Positions 26,341 through 35,880 of a stretch of 64,000 nucleotides of DNA are shown one piece after another. The DNA comes from Arctic95D-9 sp035967665 (GTDB taxonomy: Bacteria; Verrucomicrobiota; Verrucomicrobiia; Verrucomicrobiales; DEV007): contig JAYWLB010000029.1 in NCBI GenBank assembly GCA_035967665.1, forward strand, positions 45,249-109,248, in the 5' to 3' direction. The notes beneath the pieces are model-generated. The model searched no databases and was not told the DNA's origin. It was given only the letters and a program-made list of their open reading frames with translations. The translations under genes and the position numbers were made by a program. How positions within the stretch are numbered: position 1 is the stretch's first letter; every line of letters begins with the position of its first letter.

Positions 26341-26796
26341 ATGAAACCGCGAGTGGAACCTGTCGATCTCAATCAATTGCCCGCCCTGGCCCACGAGGTC
26401 ATCAAGGCAGCGAAGTTCCCCATGCTCGCAACCGTCGACGAGAGCGGACATCCGCGCGTTCGGCCCGTTTCCCCGGTCCGGGTCGATGAGAACTTTACCA
26501 TCTACGTCGCCAATCTCGCCTCCTACCAAAAGACTGCCGAGATCGAAGCCAATCCCAAAGTGGAATTGGCCTACCTCGCACCCGACCACGATCAACTGAG
26601 AGTTTCCGGCATCGCCGAACGCGTCACAGACGCCGAACTGATCGATGAGATCTGGAAGTCCAACCCACTTCTGAAACTTTATCTCGGCAGCCCCGACAAC
26701 CCCGAATTCATCCTCTACCGGGTCGTGCCCGAACAGGTCAGATTCATGAGAGAATGGGCCCTCGCTTATCACGAGGTGCCTTTTGAAAAATCCTGA
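26341..26796 (+). CDS. Pyridoxamine 5'-phosphate oxidase-like flavin-binding protein
   Basis: The ATG at 26341 gives 151 residues; the open frame upstream to 26203 has no family similarity. The small beta-barrel shows KFPMLATVDESGHPRVRPVS near the N-terminus, then FTIYVANLASYQKT and VELAYLAPD, as in general stress protein 26-type PPOX proteins that bind FMN or F420. It lacks the substrate residues of true PdxH, so vitamin B6 synthesis is unlikely. Substrate unknown. Confidence 0.8.
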   Translation: MKPRVEPVDLNQLPALAHEVIKAAKFPMLATVDESGHPRVRPVSPVRVDENFTIYVANLASYQKTAEIEANPKVELAYLAPDHDQLRVSGIAERVTDAELIDEIWKSNPLLKLYLGSPDNPEFILYRVVPEQVRFMREWALAYHEVPFEKS

Positions 26797-26818
26797 CAAA
26801 ACCAACCGTATTAAACCG

Positions 26819-26838
26819 GGACCTGACCCTGTTAAGTC
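26819..26838. repeat. Dispersed GACCTGACCCTGTT motif, copy 2
   Basis: GGACCTGACCCTGTTAAGTC lies in the 157-bp gap between the PPOX and APC transporter genes. The core GACCTGACCCTGTT is identical to 53282-53295 and one base away from the chrA copy at 10504. It may be the footprint of a small transposon-associated repeat. Confidence 0.5.
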
Positions 26839-26953
26839 TATCACTATACCCTATTGGATCAGACCCTCTCGCGGCGCCGCAGCCCGGAACTTCCGCCACA
26901 GGAGGCAATCCTGTTCTACATTTCTTTTTTTACATTTCGTCTCACTCTCACAC

Positions 26954-28270
26954 ATGGATAAAAAAACCGCTAAAATCGGCCTCGTCACGGCGACCGCCAT
27001 CGTCGTCGCCAACATGATCGGAACGGGGGTCTTCGGAAGTCTCGGCTACCAGCTTCTCGGGATTCCCTCGGGGTTTCCCATCATGGTCCTGTGGATCATC
27101 GGCGGAGTCGTCTCGCTCTGCGGTGCGGTTTGCTACGCTGAGATTGCCTCCATCTTCCCCAAATCAGGAGGCGAATACCACCTTCTCTCGCGCACCTGGA
27201 AACCGCTGATCGGCTTTCTTGCAGGGTGGATCTCCGTCACGGTTGGCTTTGCGGCACCGATCGCAGCCAACGCGGCCCTCATGGGAAGCTACCTCGGACG
27301 CATTTTTGAAGTTCCCCCGCTTGCTCCGGCCCTCATCGTCGTGATTCTCGTCGCGATCGTCCACCTCGGAAAGATCAAGAACATCGGCCGGTTCCAATCC
27401 ATTTTCACCTATGCCAAAGTGGCCCTGATTCTTGTCCTCGGGATTATTTGTTTTACCAGCGTGGGCGCCGGCACCGTCTCATTTCTCCCGCAGGAAGGCG
27501 ATCTCGGGCTCATCACCTCGAGCTCGTTCGCGATTTCATTTGTTTACGTTCTCTACGCCTACACGGGTTGGAATGCAGCTGTCTACATGATGGACGAAGT
27601 CGAGAAGCCGGAGAAGACCGTTCCCCTCGCCCTCCTCATCGGAACCGTCGTCGTTACAGCACTCTACGTAATGCTGAACGCGTCGTTCCTCTACTCCACT
27701 CCGGTGGATAAATTGGCAGGAGAAGCGGAAGTCGGCTTCGTTGCCGCTGAGCAGGTCCTCGGGGCGAAAGGCGGAATGATCATGGGAATTCTCATCAGCT
27801 TCGGACTCATCTCCACGATCAGTTCGATGACTTGGGCCGGTCCCCGCGTCGCGGCCGCAATGGGACGGGATCACCAGCGCTTCGGGCTTTTCGCGAAAAC
27901 CAATTCCAACGGAATCCCCGCCCTCGCCATCGGATTGCAGAGCGTCATCGTCGTCGCACTTGTTCTTTCCGCGAGTTTTGATCAGATCATCCATTACGTT
28001 CAGGCGCTCCTGACGATTTCTTCGCTCATGGTCGTCGCCGGCGTCATTTATCTGCGGATCAAACACCCTGACTGGGACCGCCCGTATCGCGCCTGGGCCT
28101 ACCCGCTTACCCCGCTGATTTTTGCGGCGGTGAGCATCTACGTTCTCATTTTCCAGATCAAAGAAAAGCCGGTCGAATTCCTCTTCGGACTCGGAACCAT
28201 GGCCATCGGTATCATCTTCTATTTTCTCTGTTCCCGTACCGACTCTCTCGAATCTGAGACGAAAAGCTGA
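26954..28270 (+). CDS. APC family amino acid permease
   Basis: The ATG at 26954 gives 438 residues with twelve predicted helices; the open frame upstream from 26783 runs through intergenic repeat sequence and is not credible. The start region TAIVVANMIGTGVFGSLG has the unwound GxG motif of helix 1, and FPKSGGEYHLLSRTW is the consensus amphipathic region of the superfamily. YAYTGWNAAVYMMDEVEKPEKT matches helix 6 and its following loop. Likely an amino acid/proton symporter or exchanger; the substrate cannot be assigned. Confidence 0.9.
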   Translation: MDKKTAKIGLVTATAIVVANMIGTGVFGSLGYQLLGIPSGFPIMVLWIIGGVVSLCGAVCYAEIASIFPKSGGEYHLLSRTWKPLIGFLAGWISVTVGFAAPIAANAALMGSYLGRIFEVPPLAPALIVVILVAIVHLGKIKNIGRFQSIFTYAKVALILVLGIICFTSVGAGTVSFLPQEGDLGLITSSSFAISFVYVLYAYTGWNAAVYMMDEVEKPEKTVPLALLIGTVVVTALYVMLNASFLYSTPVDKLAGEAEVGFVAAEQVLGAKGGMIMGILISFGLISTISSMTWAGPRVAAAMGRDHQRFGLFAKTNSNGIPALAIGLQSVIVVALVLSASFDQIIHYVQALLTISSLMVVAGVIYLRIKHPDWDRPYRAWAYPLTPLIFAAVSIYVLIFQIKEKPVEFLFGLGTMAIGIIFYFLCSRTDSLESETKS

Positions 28271-28386
28271 GATTTTGGCGATAAAAAGCCCATTTTCCTG
28301 GGTTTACGGCGAAATAGCGCTTGCAGGAACTAATTAAGTTTTCTTAAATAAACTGTTCCTTCTCCGTTCCCGCCGTTCCCAGTTCC

Positions 28387-30645
28387 TTGCCTGATAAAAT
28401 TCCATCTTCTGACGGATCGCGATCCCCTGTCCAGCCAACAGGAGGAAATGTTTTTGGCGTCCCCGCAGGGAACCCCGGTTCAGGTCAGGTTTCGGGTCCT
28501 TCGACAGGACACCACCTCGCTCCGATCCCCGGTCAAACTGCGAAACCCGGTATCCGGGACTGGAATCCCATTCTGGATGAACTTCCCTACGGCCTCGCCG
28601 TTTTCAGTCCCGAGCAGCAGCTTCTCCACGAAAACAGCACCTTTCGCGATCTGCTTGGATATGGAATTCAGGAAAAAGGTGGCATCGAGCCCTGGCTTCG
28701 GGCACTGTCCACCGACGTAGCGCACGCGTCCAAATTGATTGAGACGTGGCGTGAATACTTATGGCGAAATCAACTCACCCAGGTCTTTTCCCTGAAGACC
28801 TCCAATCAGAGAATAAGAGAGATCGAGTTCCGGTCTTCACTTCTTCCGGATGGCGGTATCACGCTTACGATTCAGGATGTCACCGAAAAGCATCGCACGC
28901 AGGAAAATCTGCATCAGGGAAAACTCAAGTTCCGTGCTCTTTTCTCTCATTCCGAAACCGGAATCGTCCTAGTTGACCGGACCGGTCGGATCATCGAGGC
29001 CAATCCCGCCTTCCTCAAACTGTCAGGCCAGGCGCTTTCGCAACTGCGACTGAATACGCTGGCCGGACTCCTCCATCCGCGCGATGCGGAAGCCCTCGAG
29101 CAGGAAGAAGCGGCCCTTTTTAAATCCATCGACTCAGGGAACGGTGCCAATCAGGTCATTTCCAGAGAGATCTGGCTTCGCGCGAAAGAGAACGAGGTAA
29201 AAACGAAGATCACCTTCTGCCCCGTCGGGGAAGAGGCTCCGTCGCGGTCGATGGGGATCTACCTTTTTGAAAAACCCTCGACCTCAAACGAGGTCAACGA
29301 ACAGCTCGCGACGAAGCTGCAGGCACTCGCAGTGAAGGCTCAGGCCCTGATTGCTTCGGTTCCCGACCTGATCATCCTGATCAACCCGGACCTCTCCATT
29401 TCAGACTACGCTCCGCCACCGAAGCCCTGGGAGGAGATTTCCCCCGACAAATCATGGCGGAACAAGCTCATCACCGACGTTTGGCCGGCGCTGGGCAATC
29501 TCGTCGAGGAATCCCTCCCCAAAGTGCTGAAGAACGGCGAGAACGTGTGCGCCGAGATTCGCGGAGAGGACGGCGATCTTTTCTCTTTCGAAGTGAATCT
29601 CGCCGCCTGCGGGAACAGCCAGACCATCGCAGTGATCCGCAATCAGTCGGAACTGCGACGCCTGCGTGAGGGTTCAGGCTGGCTCGACGAAGCTTTTGTA
29701 AAAGCCCGCGACGGCATCCTTATCTGTGACGCGACGGGACGAATTCAGCACACCAACGAATCGGGAGCAGCGATCGTCGGAGTCTCGCGTGAGGAACTGG
29801 CAGGAAAACGGCTTGGGAGCCTCTATCGCTCAGAGTCCGATCAGGGCTCCGGTTTCCAACGCAAAATTGCCATGGGCCTCTCCCACTCCAATATCTGGGA
29901 ATGCGAGGAACCAATCGTAACCTCCGAGGGCGTTACCGTGGCCTGCACGAGTGAGTTTCAGCTGATCCGCAACGGATCAAAAGAGACTCTTCTCATGGTG
30001 ACGATTCGCACCGGAAGCTCTACCGCCACTGCGCTACCGGCTGCGCAGCCTGCCGGAATTAACGATCCCGCTCTTACCAGAGAGACAACCCAGCATTCGT
30101 TCCGCAATCAGCTTCAGCTCGTCACCAGCCTCTTTAACCTCGAGCCGCAGGGAGTCGCAGCACGAGACGCGTTCATCAAATGGCAAATCCGACTTCGCTC
30201 GATGGCTCAGGCACTTCCTTACGGAGCCGGTGCTGATATTGCCGTGGTCCCCCTGATTCGCCACATCGCCGACGAGGTATGTGCACTCACCGGACAGGGC
30301 CCCGGACGCCGCGAAGTGATCGTCACCGGATTGGAATCCATTTCGCTGCCCGCTCAAACTGCGACGCCCTTCAGCCTCCTCATGGGCGAGCTCGTTCGTC
30401 TGATCGTGTGCGAAGGCCAGCGCGGCCCCGGCCCCGAGCTCTACCTCAATCTTCACGAGGCAGGCGACTCTTTCCGACTCGTCGTGAGACCGGGAACAAA
30501 TCGTCGCTTTGCCTTCATCGACCGCGAAAGCGAGATTGAAACGCTGGAGATTTTGACCGAACAAATTCAGGGACGCCTCGATGTCCCCGGAGACGCCGAT
30601 CCGTCGGAACAATGGGAATTAATCGTCCCTCTTCGACCGAATTAG
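28387..30645 (+). CDS. Multi-PAS sensory protein with degenerate histidine-kinase-like C-terminus
   Basis: The only usable start in frame is TTG at 28387 after a stop at 28345, so the N-terminus is uncertain; the product is about 752 residues. No membrane segment is seen. PAS-like domains lie near residues 58-155, 185-300 and 440-550 (for example GIVLVDRTGRIIEANPAF). From about 572 a HisKA_2-type segment HSFRNQLQLVTSLFNLE resembles the HRxKNNLQxxxSLLxLQ phospho-acceptor block. The ATPase region that should follow lacks the N-box (GELVRLIV replaces NELxxNAxKH) and has no DxGxG box. It may be an inactive kinase or a sensor partner for the hybrid kinase 100 bp downstream. Confidence 0.75.
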   Translation: MPDKIPSSDGSRSPVQPTGGNVFGVPAGNPGSGQVSGPSTGHHLAPIPGQTAKPGIRDWNPILDELPYGLAVFSPEQQLLHENSTFRDLLGYGIQEKGGIEPWLRALSTDVAHASKLIETWREYLWRNQLTQVFSLKTSNQRIREIEFRSSLLPDGGITLTIQDVTEKHRTQENLHQGKLKFRALFSHSETGIVLVDRTGRIIEANPAFLKLSGQALSQLRLNTLAGLLHPRDAEALEQEEAALFKSIDSGNGANQVISREIWLRAKENEVKTKITFCPVGEEAPSRSMGIYLFEKPSTSNEVNEQLATKLQALAVKAQALIASVPDLIILINPDLSISDYAPPPKPWEEISPDKSWRNKLITDVWPALGNLVEESLPKVLKNGENVCAEIRGEDGDLFSFEVNLAACGNSQTIAVIRNQSELRRLREGSGWLDEAFVKARDGILICDATGRIQHTNESGAAIVGVSREELAGKRLGSLYRSESDQGSGFQRKIAMGLSHSNIWECEEPIVTSEGVTVACTSEFQLIRNGSKETLLMVTIRTGSSTATALPAAQPAGINDPALTRETTQHSFRNQLQLVTSLFNLEPQGVAARDAFIKWQIRLRSMAQALPYGAGADIAVVPLIRHIADEVCALTGQGPGRREVIVTGLESISLPAQTATPFSLLMGELVRLIVCEGQRGPGPELYLNLHEAGDSFRLVVRPGTNRRFAFIDRESEIETLEILTEQIQGRLDVPGDADPSEQWELIVPLRPN

Positions 30646-30747
30646 GGAGCTGTCAGGCTTTGACCGCATCTAAGCGTCTATTCTTCGAAAATCTTCCTGT
30701 CATTGGTGAAAGATTGACTCTACCGTTTTAGTTTTTATAAAGCCTCT

Positions 30748-33339
30748 ATGGATGATTTGCCTGCCAACCGATTGCGTCTCCTCATCGTCGAAAACGATAG
30801 AGTGACGGCGCGTGATCTCGAGGCAACCCTGCGCCGCCGCGGCTTCATCGTCGAGGGAATCGCTTATTCAGCCGAGCAGGCCGAAGATCTCGTGAAAGAG
30901 AAGAATCCTGACTTCGTGCTTCTCGATATCCAACTCGGTGAAGGCAACGAAGGAATCGAGCTCGCGAGGTCGATTCGTGAAGCGCACAACGTGCCCGCCA
31001 TCTTTATCACCGGCTACTCTGAGGACGCCCTCTACGAAAAGGCACGCGTCGCCCGCCCCGCCGCCTTTATCCGCAAACCTTTTACCGACTCGGAACTCTC
31101 CGCCTGTCTCGAAGCCGTCGTGGAACGCAGCCTTGCAGAGGAACGTCTCAAACTGCGACTCCCCGGACTGGAGGCAGTCTCGGACCATCTACCACAGGCG
31201 GTCGTCGCCTCTGATGTCGCCGGAAACGTCGTTTACCTCAATCATTCCGCCGAAGCCCTTACCGGCTGGACGAAGGCCGATGCCTGCAATACCGAGCTGA
31301 CGAAAGTGCTTCCACTGGAGATTCGGGAAACACTCGACAGCAACGACGGGAACAGGGAGGAGGGCGACTTCGGGGAAGAGCGCCTCAAGCCGCGCAAGGC
31401 CACCCTCACCACGAAAACGGGCGAAAGACGCGAAATCGAAGAGCGCTCCGCCCCGATTAAAACAGGCGATGGCGAAATGATAGGCCTCGTCACCGTTATA
31501 GCACCCTCCGCAGTTCATTCCGTCGCAGCGACCGCCCCCGAAGATCTCCCGGGTGACGAAGATTTCACCATGCCGGAGGATCCGAGGCCGCTTCCCCCGG
31601 CACGAAGCGAAGCGCTGAAAAAGATCGCCTCGATTGCGAACGATCCCCAATTCAAGCAACTCATCCGGCAGCGCAAACCGGAAGAAGAAACCGGGACAGC
31701 TCAAGAGGCACCGTCTCAGCCCGGCCCGCCCCCACTTCCCACAGAAACCAGGCCGGCCGCCACGGTGGCTTCCGTTTTCTCTGCCTCGAGCTCACCCCTC
31801 ATCGATGAAGTCGGCGATCCTCTCATGGTGATCAGCGAGGACGGGGCCATCACCTACGCCAACTCCGAGGCCGCTGCCGAATTCGGAAAAGGTGAACCTC
31901 TCGTGGGAACACGTTTCTGGGAACACTTCGGCGAAGACGAAGACGAGCGCTACGACACGCATTTCAACAAACCTCTCGTCACCGGAAGACGGCACCGCTT
32001 CGATTTCCACGACACGAGCCGTGGAAAATGGTTCGAGATCCGTGCCTACCGGACGCGAGGAGGTGTCCTCACCCTTTTCACCGACACGACCGCAACCCGC
32101 CTCGAAGCCGCCGAAGCGGTTCGACAGCAGCGACTCGAAGGCCTCGGTCTTCTCGCACGCGGATTCGCGCACGACTTTAACAATCACCTCACGACCCTCA
32201 CCGGAAACATCAGCCTCGCCCGCGAGCGCCGTCCCGACGATGGCGAACTGCAGGACATGCTGAAAGAGGCACAAACCGCAGCGACGAGAGCCACCGGGCT
32301 GGTCCAGCAGCTCATGACCTTCGCGCGGGGTGGACGCCCCATCCGCGAGCGCACCAGAGTGACCGACCTGATTCGCCGCGTCCTTACCGAACACCGGATT
32401 CAACATCCCGAGATTCGCTACCAGTTCCAGGGCGCTGAGACCGATCTGGTCGCCAACGTCGATCCTTCGCAGGTGACGCGCCTCATCGAGAACCTTGTTT
32501 CGAACTCCGCCGCCTCGATGACCAATGGCGGGGTCCTCATCGTGCGATGCTCCAAAGTGTCCCCCGAGGAAGTCATGGCGATACGTGGCTCCCACACCCC
32601 CGCCGACGAAGATCATCTCCTCATTGAAGTGATCGACACCGGCCACGGCATGAGCGATGCAGATCTCGAATGCGTCTTCGAACCCTACTTCACAACGAGG
32701 AAGGAAAACAACGCCACCGGAATCGGCCTGACCGTGTGCGAATCGATCGCGAAAGCGCACAGCGGCTTTATCCACCTGCAGTCCAAAGAGGGCAAAGGCA
32801 CCATCGCCACTTTCTGCGCCCCGCTCGGTCGCGGACCGGACTCACTGGGAGACGATCCCGATGCGCCGATTGCCTACCCGAATTTCGACATACCTAATCT
32901 CACTTCGAAACCGCTCGTTCCGAAAGGCGAAGAGCCGCTCCTCGTGGGAACCCGCATTCTCATTCTCGAAGACGACGCCCCGATCCGCAGACTCATGGCA
33001 GCGACCCTGCGCCGCGCCGGACACGAAGTCGTCGAGACCAAAGAAGGACGCGAGACGATCGAAGTCTATCGGGAGTCGATGGAGAACAATTCCAAATTTC
33101 ACCTTCTCATCTGTGATCTCACGATCGAGAACGGAATGGGGGGCGTCGAAACGATGCGCCAGCTCGTGCAAATGGATCCCGAAATTCTCGCGATTGTATC
33201 AAGTGGTTACTCCGACGCACCCGCGATGTCCAGCCCCGCCAGCTTCGGCTTCCGCGGAGTTCTGCCAAAGCCATACGCACCGAGTGAGTTGCGCGCCGCA
33301 GTCCATCGCATGCTCTCCGCGCATCACATCATTCCGTGA
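30748..33339 (+). CDS. Hybrid sensor: REC-PAS-PAS-HisKA-HATPase-REC
   Basis: An 863-residue soluble multidomain protein. Receiver 1 (about 8-125) has LLIVEND, FVLLDIQLGEG (Asp near 59) and IRKPF. A PAS domain (about 150-245), an Ala/Pro linker and a second PAS (about 345-450) follow. The kinase core has GFAHDFNNHLTTLTGN with the His near residue 475, N-box NLVSNSAASM, DTGHGMSDADLE and the lid TGIGLTVCESIA. Receiver 2 (about 735-855) has LILEDDAP, LLICDLTIENG and LPKPY. With no membrane helix and a receiver at each end it is a phosphorelay node; the output is unknown. Probably works with the PAS protein just upstream. Confidence 0.9.
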   Translation: MDDLPANRLRLLIVENDRVTARDLEATLRRRGFIVEGIAYSAEQAEDLVKEKNPDFVLLDIQLGEGNEGIELARSIREAHNVPAIFITGYSEDALYEKARVARPAAFIRKPFTDSELSACLEAVVERSLAEERLKLRLPGLEAVSDHLPQAVVASDVAGNVVYLNHSAEALTGWTKADACNTELTKVLPLEIRETLDSNDGNREEGDFGEERLKPRKATLTTKTGERREIEERSAPIKTGDGEMIGLVTVIAPSAVHSVAATAPEDLPGDEDFTMPEDPRPLPPARSEALKKIASIANDPQFKQLIRQRKPEEETGTAQEAPSQPGPPPLPTETRPAATVASVFSASSSPLIDEVGDPLMVISEDGAITYANSEAAAEFGKGEPLVGTRFWEHFGEDEDERYDTHFNKPLVTGRRHRFDFHDTSRGKWFEIRAYRTRGGVLTLFTDTTATRLEAAEAVRQQRLEGLGLLARGFAHDFNNHLTTLTGNISLARERRPDDGELQDMLKEAQTAATRATGLVQQLMTFARGGRPIRERTRVTDLIRRVLTEHRIQHPEIRYQFQGAETDLVANVDPSQVTRLIENLVSNSAASMTNGGVLIVRCSKVSPEEVMAIRGSHTPADEDHLLIEVIDTGHGMSDADLECVFEPYFTTRKENNATGIGLTVCESIAKAHSGFIHLQSKEGKGTIATFCAPLGRGPDSLGDDPDAPIAYPNFDIPNLTSKPLVPKGEEPLLVGTRILILEDDAPIRRLMAATLRRAGHEVVETKEGRETIEVYRESMENNSKFHLLICDLTIENGMGGVETMRQLVQMDPEILAIVSSGYSDAPAMSSPASFGFRGVLPKPYAPSELRAAVHRMLSAHHIIP

Positions 33340-33349
33340 TAGGTGGTCG

Positions 33350-33554
33350 CCGTGAACACGAACAACCATCGTCGGTAGCTGCCTTTTGCCAAAAGGCATT
33401 CACGGTGTCCTGATACCCAAACCCATCTGAATCCGACACCGTCGACGGCACGCACGACCTGCGGCCCGGCGAGACCGCAGCTACCTGAATCGGCCCCGCA
33501 AGGGGCAGCATTCCAGCAGCAGAGATTCCGGTGGTTTCACCACCGGCTATAGCT
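33350..33554. repeat. Cluster of short palindromes downstream of the hybrid kinase
   Basis: Within the 256-bp gene-free gap are several perfect inverted pairs: TGCCTTTTG/CAAAAGGCA (33380-33398) nested in CCGTGAA/TTCACGG (33350-33405), CGGTGTC/GACACCG (33403-33441), CTGCGG/CCGCAG (33459-33480), GCCCC/GGGGC (33493-33506), CCGGTGGT/ACCACCGG (33529-33546) and GAACC/GGTTC (33560-33572). The run reads like a REP/BIME-type intergenic mosaic. CCGGTGGT hairpins of this look are, to my recollection, widespread between genes in PVC genomes. Confidence 0.6.
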
Positions 33555-33595
33555 CTTTTGAACCTCCGGTTCAGCACTGAAAATAAATAAGAGCG

Positions 33596-35845
33596 CTACT
33601 CGCCTTTTGGTTCGGCCTTTTCCAGAGCGTCCTCAACGGGAGCCTCCGCGGCCGCTTCATCAGAAACGACCTCGTCAGCAGCAACCTCTTCAGTCGCAGC
33701 GGGAGAAACCTCAGGTTCAGGCGTTTCGGTAACTTCCACGACCTCAGGCTCTGCCGCTTTTTCAGCTTCGACTTCCGGAGCTGCTTCTTCCGAAGCAGGC
33801 TCGCTGACCTCTTCTGCAGGTGCTTCCGCTTCGACAACTTCCGCCGCCGGTGCTTCCTCCACCTTGGCGGTTTCCGCCGGCGCAGTGGTCTCAGCTTTTG
33901 GAGCCACTTCTTCCGCGGCTTCAACTTCCACTTCCGCTTCGACCTTGGCGTCCTCAGGCGCATCGCCTTCAGATTTTGCTTCAGGTTTCGCTTCGGTCTT
34001 CACCTCAGCTTTAGCCGTTTTCTTCTTCGCTGCCTTTTTCGCAGACTTCTTCGAGGCAGGCTGATCCGGTCTCGGGCCTTTTCCGATGTGAAGCTTGGTG
34101 TCGGCAAATTCGAGGACATACCCTTCTGAAGTGAGCCAGCGCAGGTTGCTGAGAACCTTTTTCGCGGCATCAGTCAAAGGCACTTCCTCTTTGGGCGCCG
34201 CTTTATCGGCCTTTGGATCCGGCTTGGTGAAATCTTCGACGAGCGAATCGAGCAAATCGACCACTTTGCGACCGGGGTTGGCGATCACGTAGTCGACAAT
34301 TTTCTGAACTTCAGGACTGAGCGAGACTCCTGCGCTGATCGCGCGGGGACGAATCGATGAGACATGAAGCGCTTTCTTGCCGCGCTTGAAGAATCGCATG
34401 CCATGCTTTTCAAACTCACGGCAGAGCGACTGAATCATCGGCAGGGGGAAACCGCGGCGAAGTTTTTCACTCTCCTGTTTCACGTATTCAAGGAGTCCGG
34501 CGGAAAGGTCTTTTCCTGAGATATTCCCCGGAACGAGGACTTCGCTGACTTCGGCAATCACCTCAGCGGAGAAATGCTCACGGAAATGCTGCGCGAGCTC
34601 TTCCTGAGACTTGAGGACAAGCTCTTCCACTTCCGGCGCAGGCGCCTCCTCTTCAGCAGGTTCTTCAGCAACAGCTTCCTCTGAATCCGCTTCTTCGCCG
34701 GCGTCATCTGCCGGTGCCTCCTCCGAAACTTCCGCGGTTGCCTCTTCGACGACTTCTTCAGCCGTTTCAGTGACTTCCTCTTCTGTCACTTCCGCTGCAA
34801 CTGCCTCATCAACTGCAACTTCGGTTTCGGCGACTTCAGCGCTTTCACCTTCCGGAGCAGGAACTTCAGCGGCTTCTTCTGCAACCACTTCCTCGACGAC
34901 TTCCTCTTCACCCTTGAGGCGGTAATGACGGGCCTTGCTGACCTGCTCTTTCCACTTCTCGATTGTCTCCTCGTCACTCTCCATTCGAATGCGGGATTTC
35001 AATCGTTCGATCGGCATGTTGGAGAATCGCTCCTGATGCAGGCGGGCGATGTTCTTCTGGTATTCGTGATGGCTGGATGGCCCGAGCAAAGTCCCGCTCA
35101 TGCCACAGACAGCAATGGCATTGAAGTTTCCTTTGGGTGCTTCCACTTCCACTTCTTCAACCGTGTAGTATTCCTTAATCGCCGGGCTGTTGAGGACATG
35201 CGCCACGGCCTCCTCTTTCGTCAGCCAGAGGGACTTATCAGCGAGGCACTGGAACAGTTTTGCTTTTCCAGCCTCTGCTTTGAAATGGATATCGTAACGC
35301 TCGCGCTCCTGAACGATCATCTTCGCAAGGTCGGAAACCGGGAAAGAGCGAAAGGTTTGCTTGATGTGACGAACCAGTCCCTCCACAGCGGGCTGTGAGG
35401 GTTCGAGTGAAGCTGAAATGCCTGCCGGCAATGGCTCGGGGCGATTTCTCTCAAAGTCACCACCACCTCTGCGGTCGCCTCCACGTCTGTCACCGCCACG
35501 ACGGTCTCCGCCACCACGGCGATCCCCGCCGCCGCCATAGCCACCTCGCTGACCTCCACCACGACGGTCGCCGCCGCCACCTCCGTAGCCGCCTCGCTGG
35601 CCACCGCCACCTCCGCCATAACCACCACGTCGCTCACCTCCGCCGCCTCTGCGATCATCTCCGCCACGACGATTTCCACCGCCACCACCTCGACGGTCGC
35701 CACGGCCCCGTGCTTTATCGCCTCCGTCGTCGTCGCGACCAAAACGCTTCGCGCTCGTCTTCGATTCATCTTGGCTTTTCTCCTGCGCCCAATCGGGCAT
35801 CAGATCTCGAGCTGAAAACTCCAGGGGGTTATCTCCGTCACTCAT
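33596..35845 (-). CDS. RGG-repeat, Ala/Glu-rich protein with a conserved central region; function unknown
   Basis: The ATG at 35845 (MSDGDNPLEFSARDLMPDW) gives 749 residues. Residues about 35-130 are almost only Gly, Arg and Asp in RRGG/RGGYGGGGG repeats, an RNA-binding type of low-complexity region. Residues about 145-320 look folded (LVRHIKQTFRSFPVSDLAKM, FNAIAVCGMSGTLLG, HHEYQKNIARLHQERF). A Glu/Val/Ala-rich acidic stretch follows, then a second folded part (about 410-580), a Lys-rich SAKKAAKKK patch and an acidic tail. I do not recognise the folded domains. An RNA- or nucleoid-associated role is inferred only from the RGG and Lys-rich tracts. Confidence 0.7.
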   Translation of the reverse strand: MSDGDNPLEFSARDLMPDWAQEKSQDESKTSAKRFGRDDDGGDKARGRGDRRGGGGGNRRGGDDRRGGGGERRGGYGGGGGGQRGGYGGGGGDRRGGGQRGGYGGGGDRRGGGDRRGGDRRGGDRRGGGDFERNRPEPLPAGISASLEPSQPAVEGLVRHIKQTFRSFPVSDLAKMIVQERERYDIHFKAEAGKAKLFQCLADKSLWLTKEEAVAHVLNSPAIKEYYTVEEVEVEAPKGNFNAIAVCGMSGTLLGPSSHHEYQKNIARLHQERFSNMPIERLKSRIRMESDEETIEKWKEQVSKARHYRLKGEEEVVEEVVAEEAAEVPAPEGESAEVAETEVAVDEAVAAEVTEEEVTETAEEVVEEATAEVSEEAPADDAGEEADSEEAVAEEPAEEEAPAPEVEELVLKSQEELAQHFREHFSAEVIAEVSEVLVPGNISGKDLSAGLLEYVKQESEKLRRGFPLPMIQSLCREFEKHGMRFFKRGKKALHVSSIRPRAISAGVSLSPEVQKIVDYVIANPGRKVVDLLDSLVEDFTKPDPKADKAAPKEEVPLTDAAKKVLSNLRWLTSEGYVLEFADTKLHIGKGPRPDQPASKKSAKKAAKKKTAKAEVKTEAKPEAKSEGDAPEDAKVEAEVEVEAAEEVAPKAETTAPAETAKVEEAPAAEVVEAEAPAEEVSEPASEEAAPEVEAEKAAEPEVVEVTETPEPEVSPAATEEVAADEVVSDEAAAEAPVEDALEKAEPKGE

Positions 35846-35880
35846 CGTATTTCTTGGTAGGCTGTCGCGAGGGGTGAATC

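Noticed and set aside
28281..28305. Terminator after the APC transporter
   Set aside because: CCCA/TGGG pairing is only 4 bp and the flanking bases do not pair well.
33820..34925. Long open frames opposite the RGG protein
   Set aside because: They mirror the biased codons of the Glu/Ala-rich tract and encode Ser/Pro-rich low-complexity sequence with no start context.
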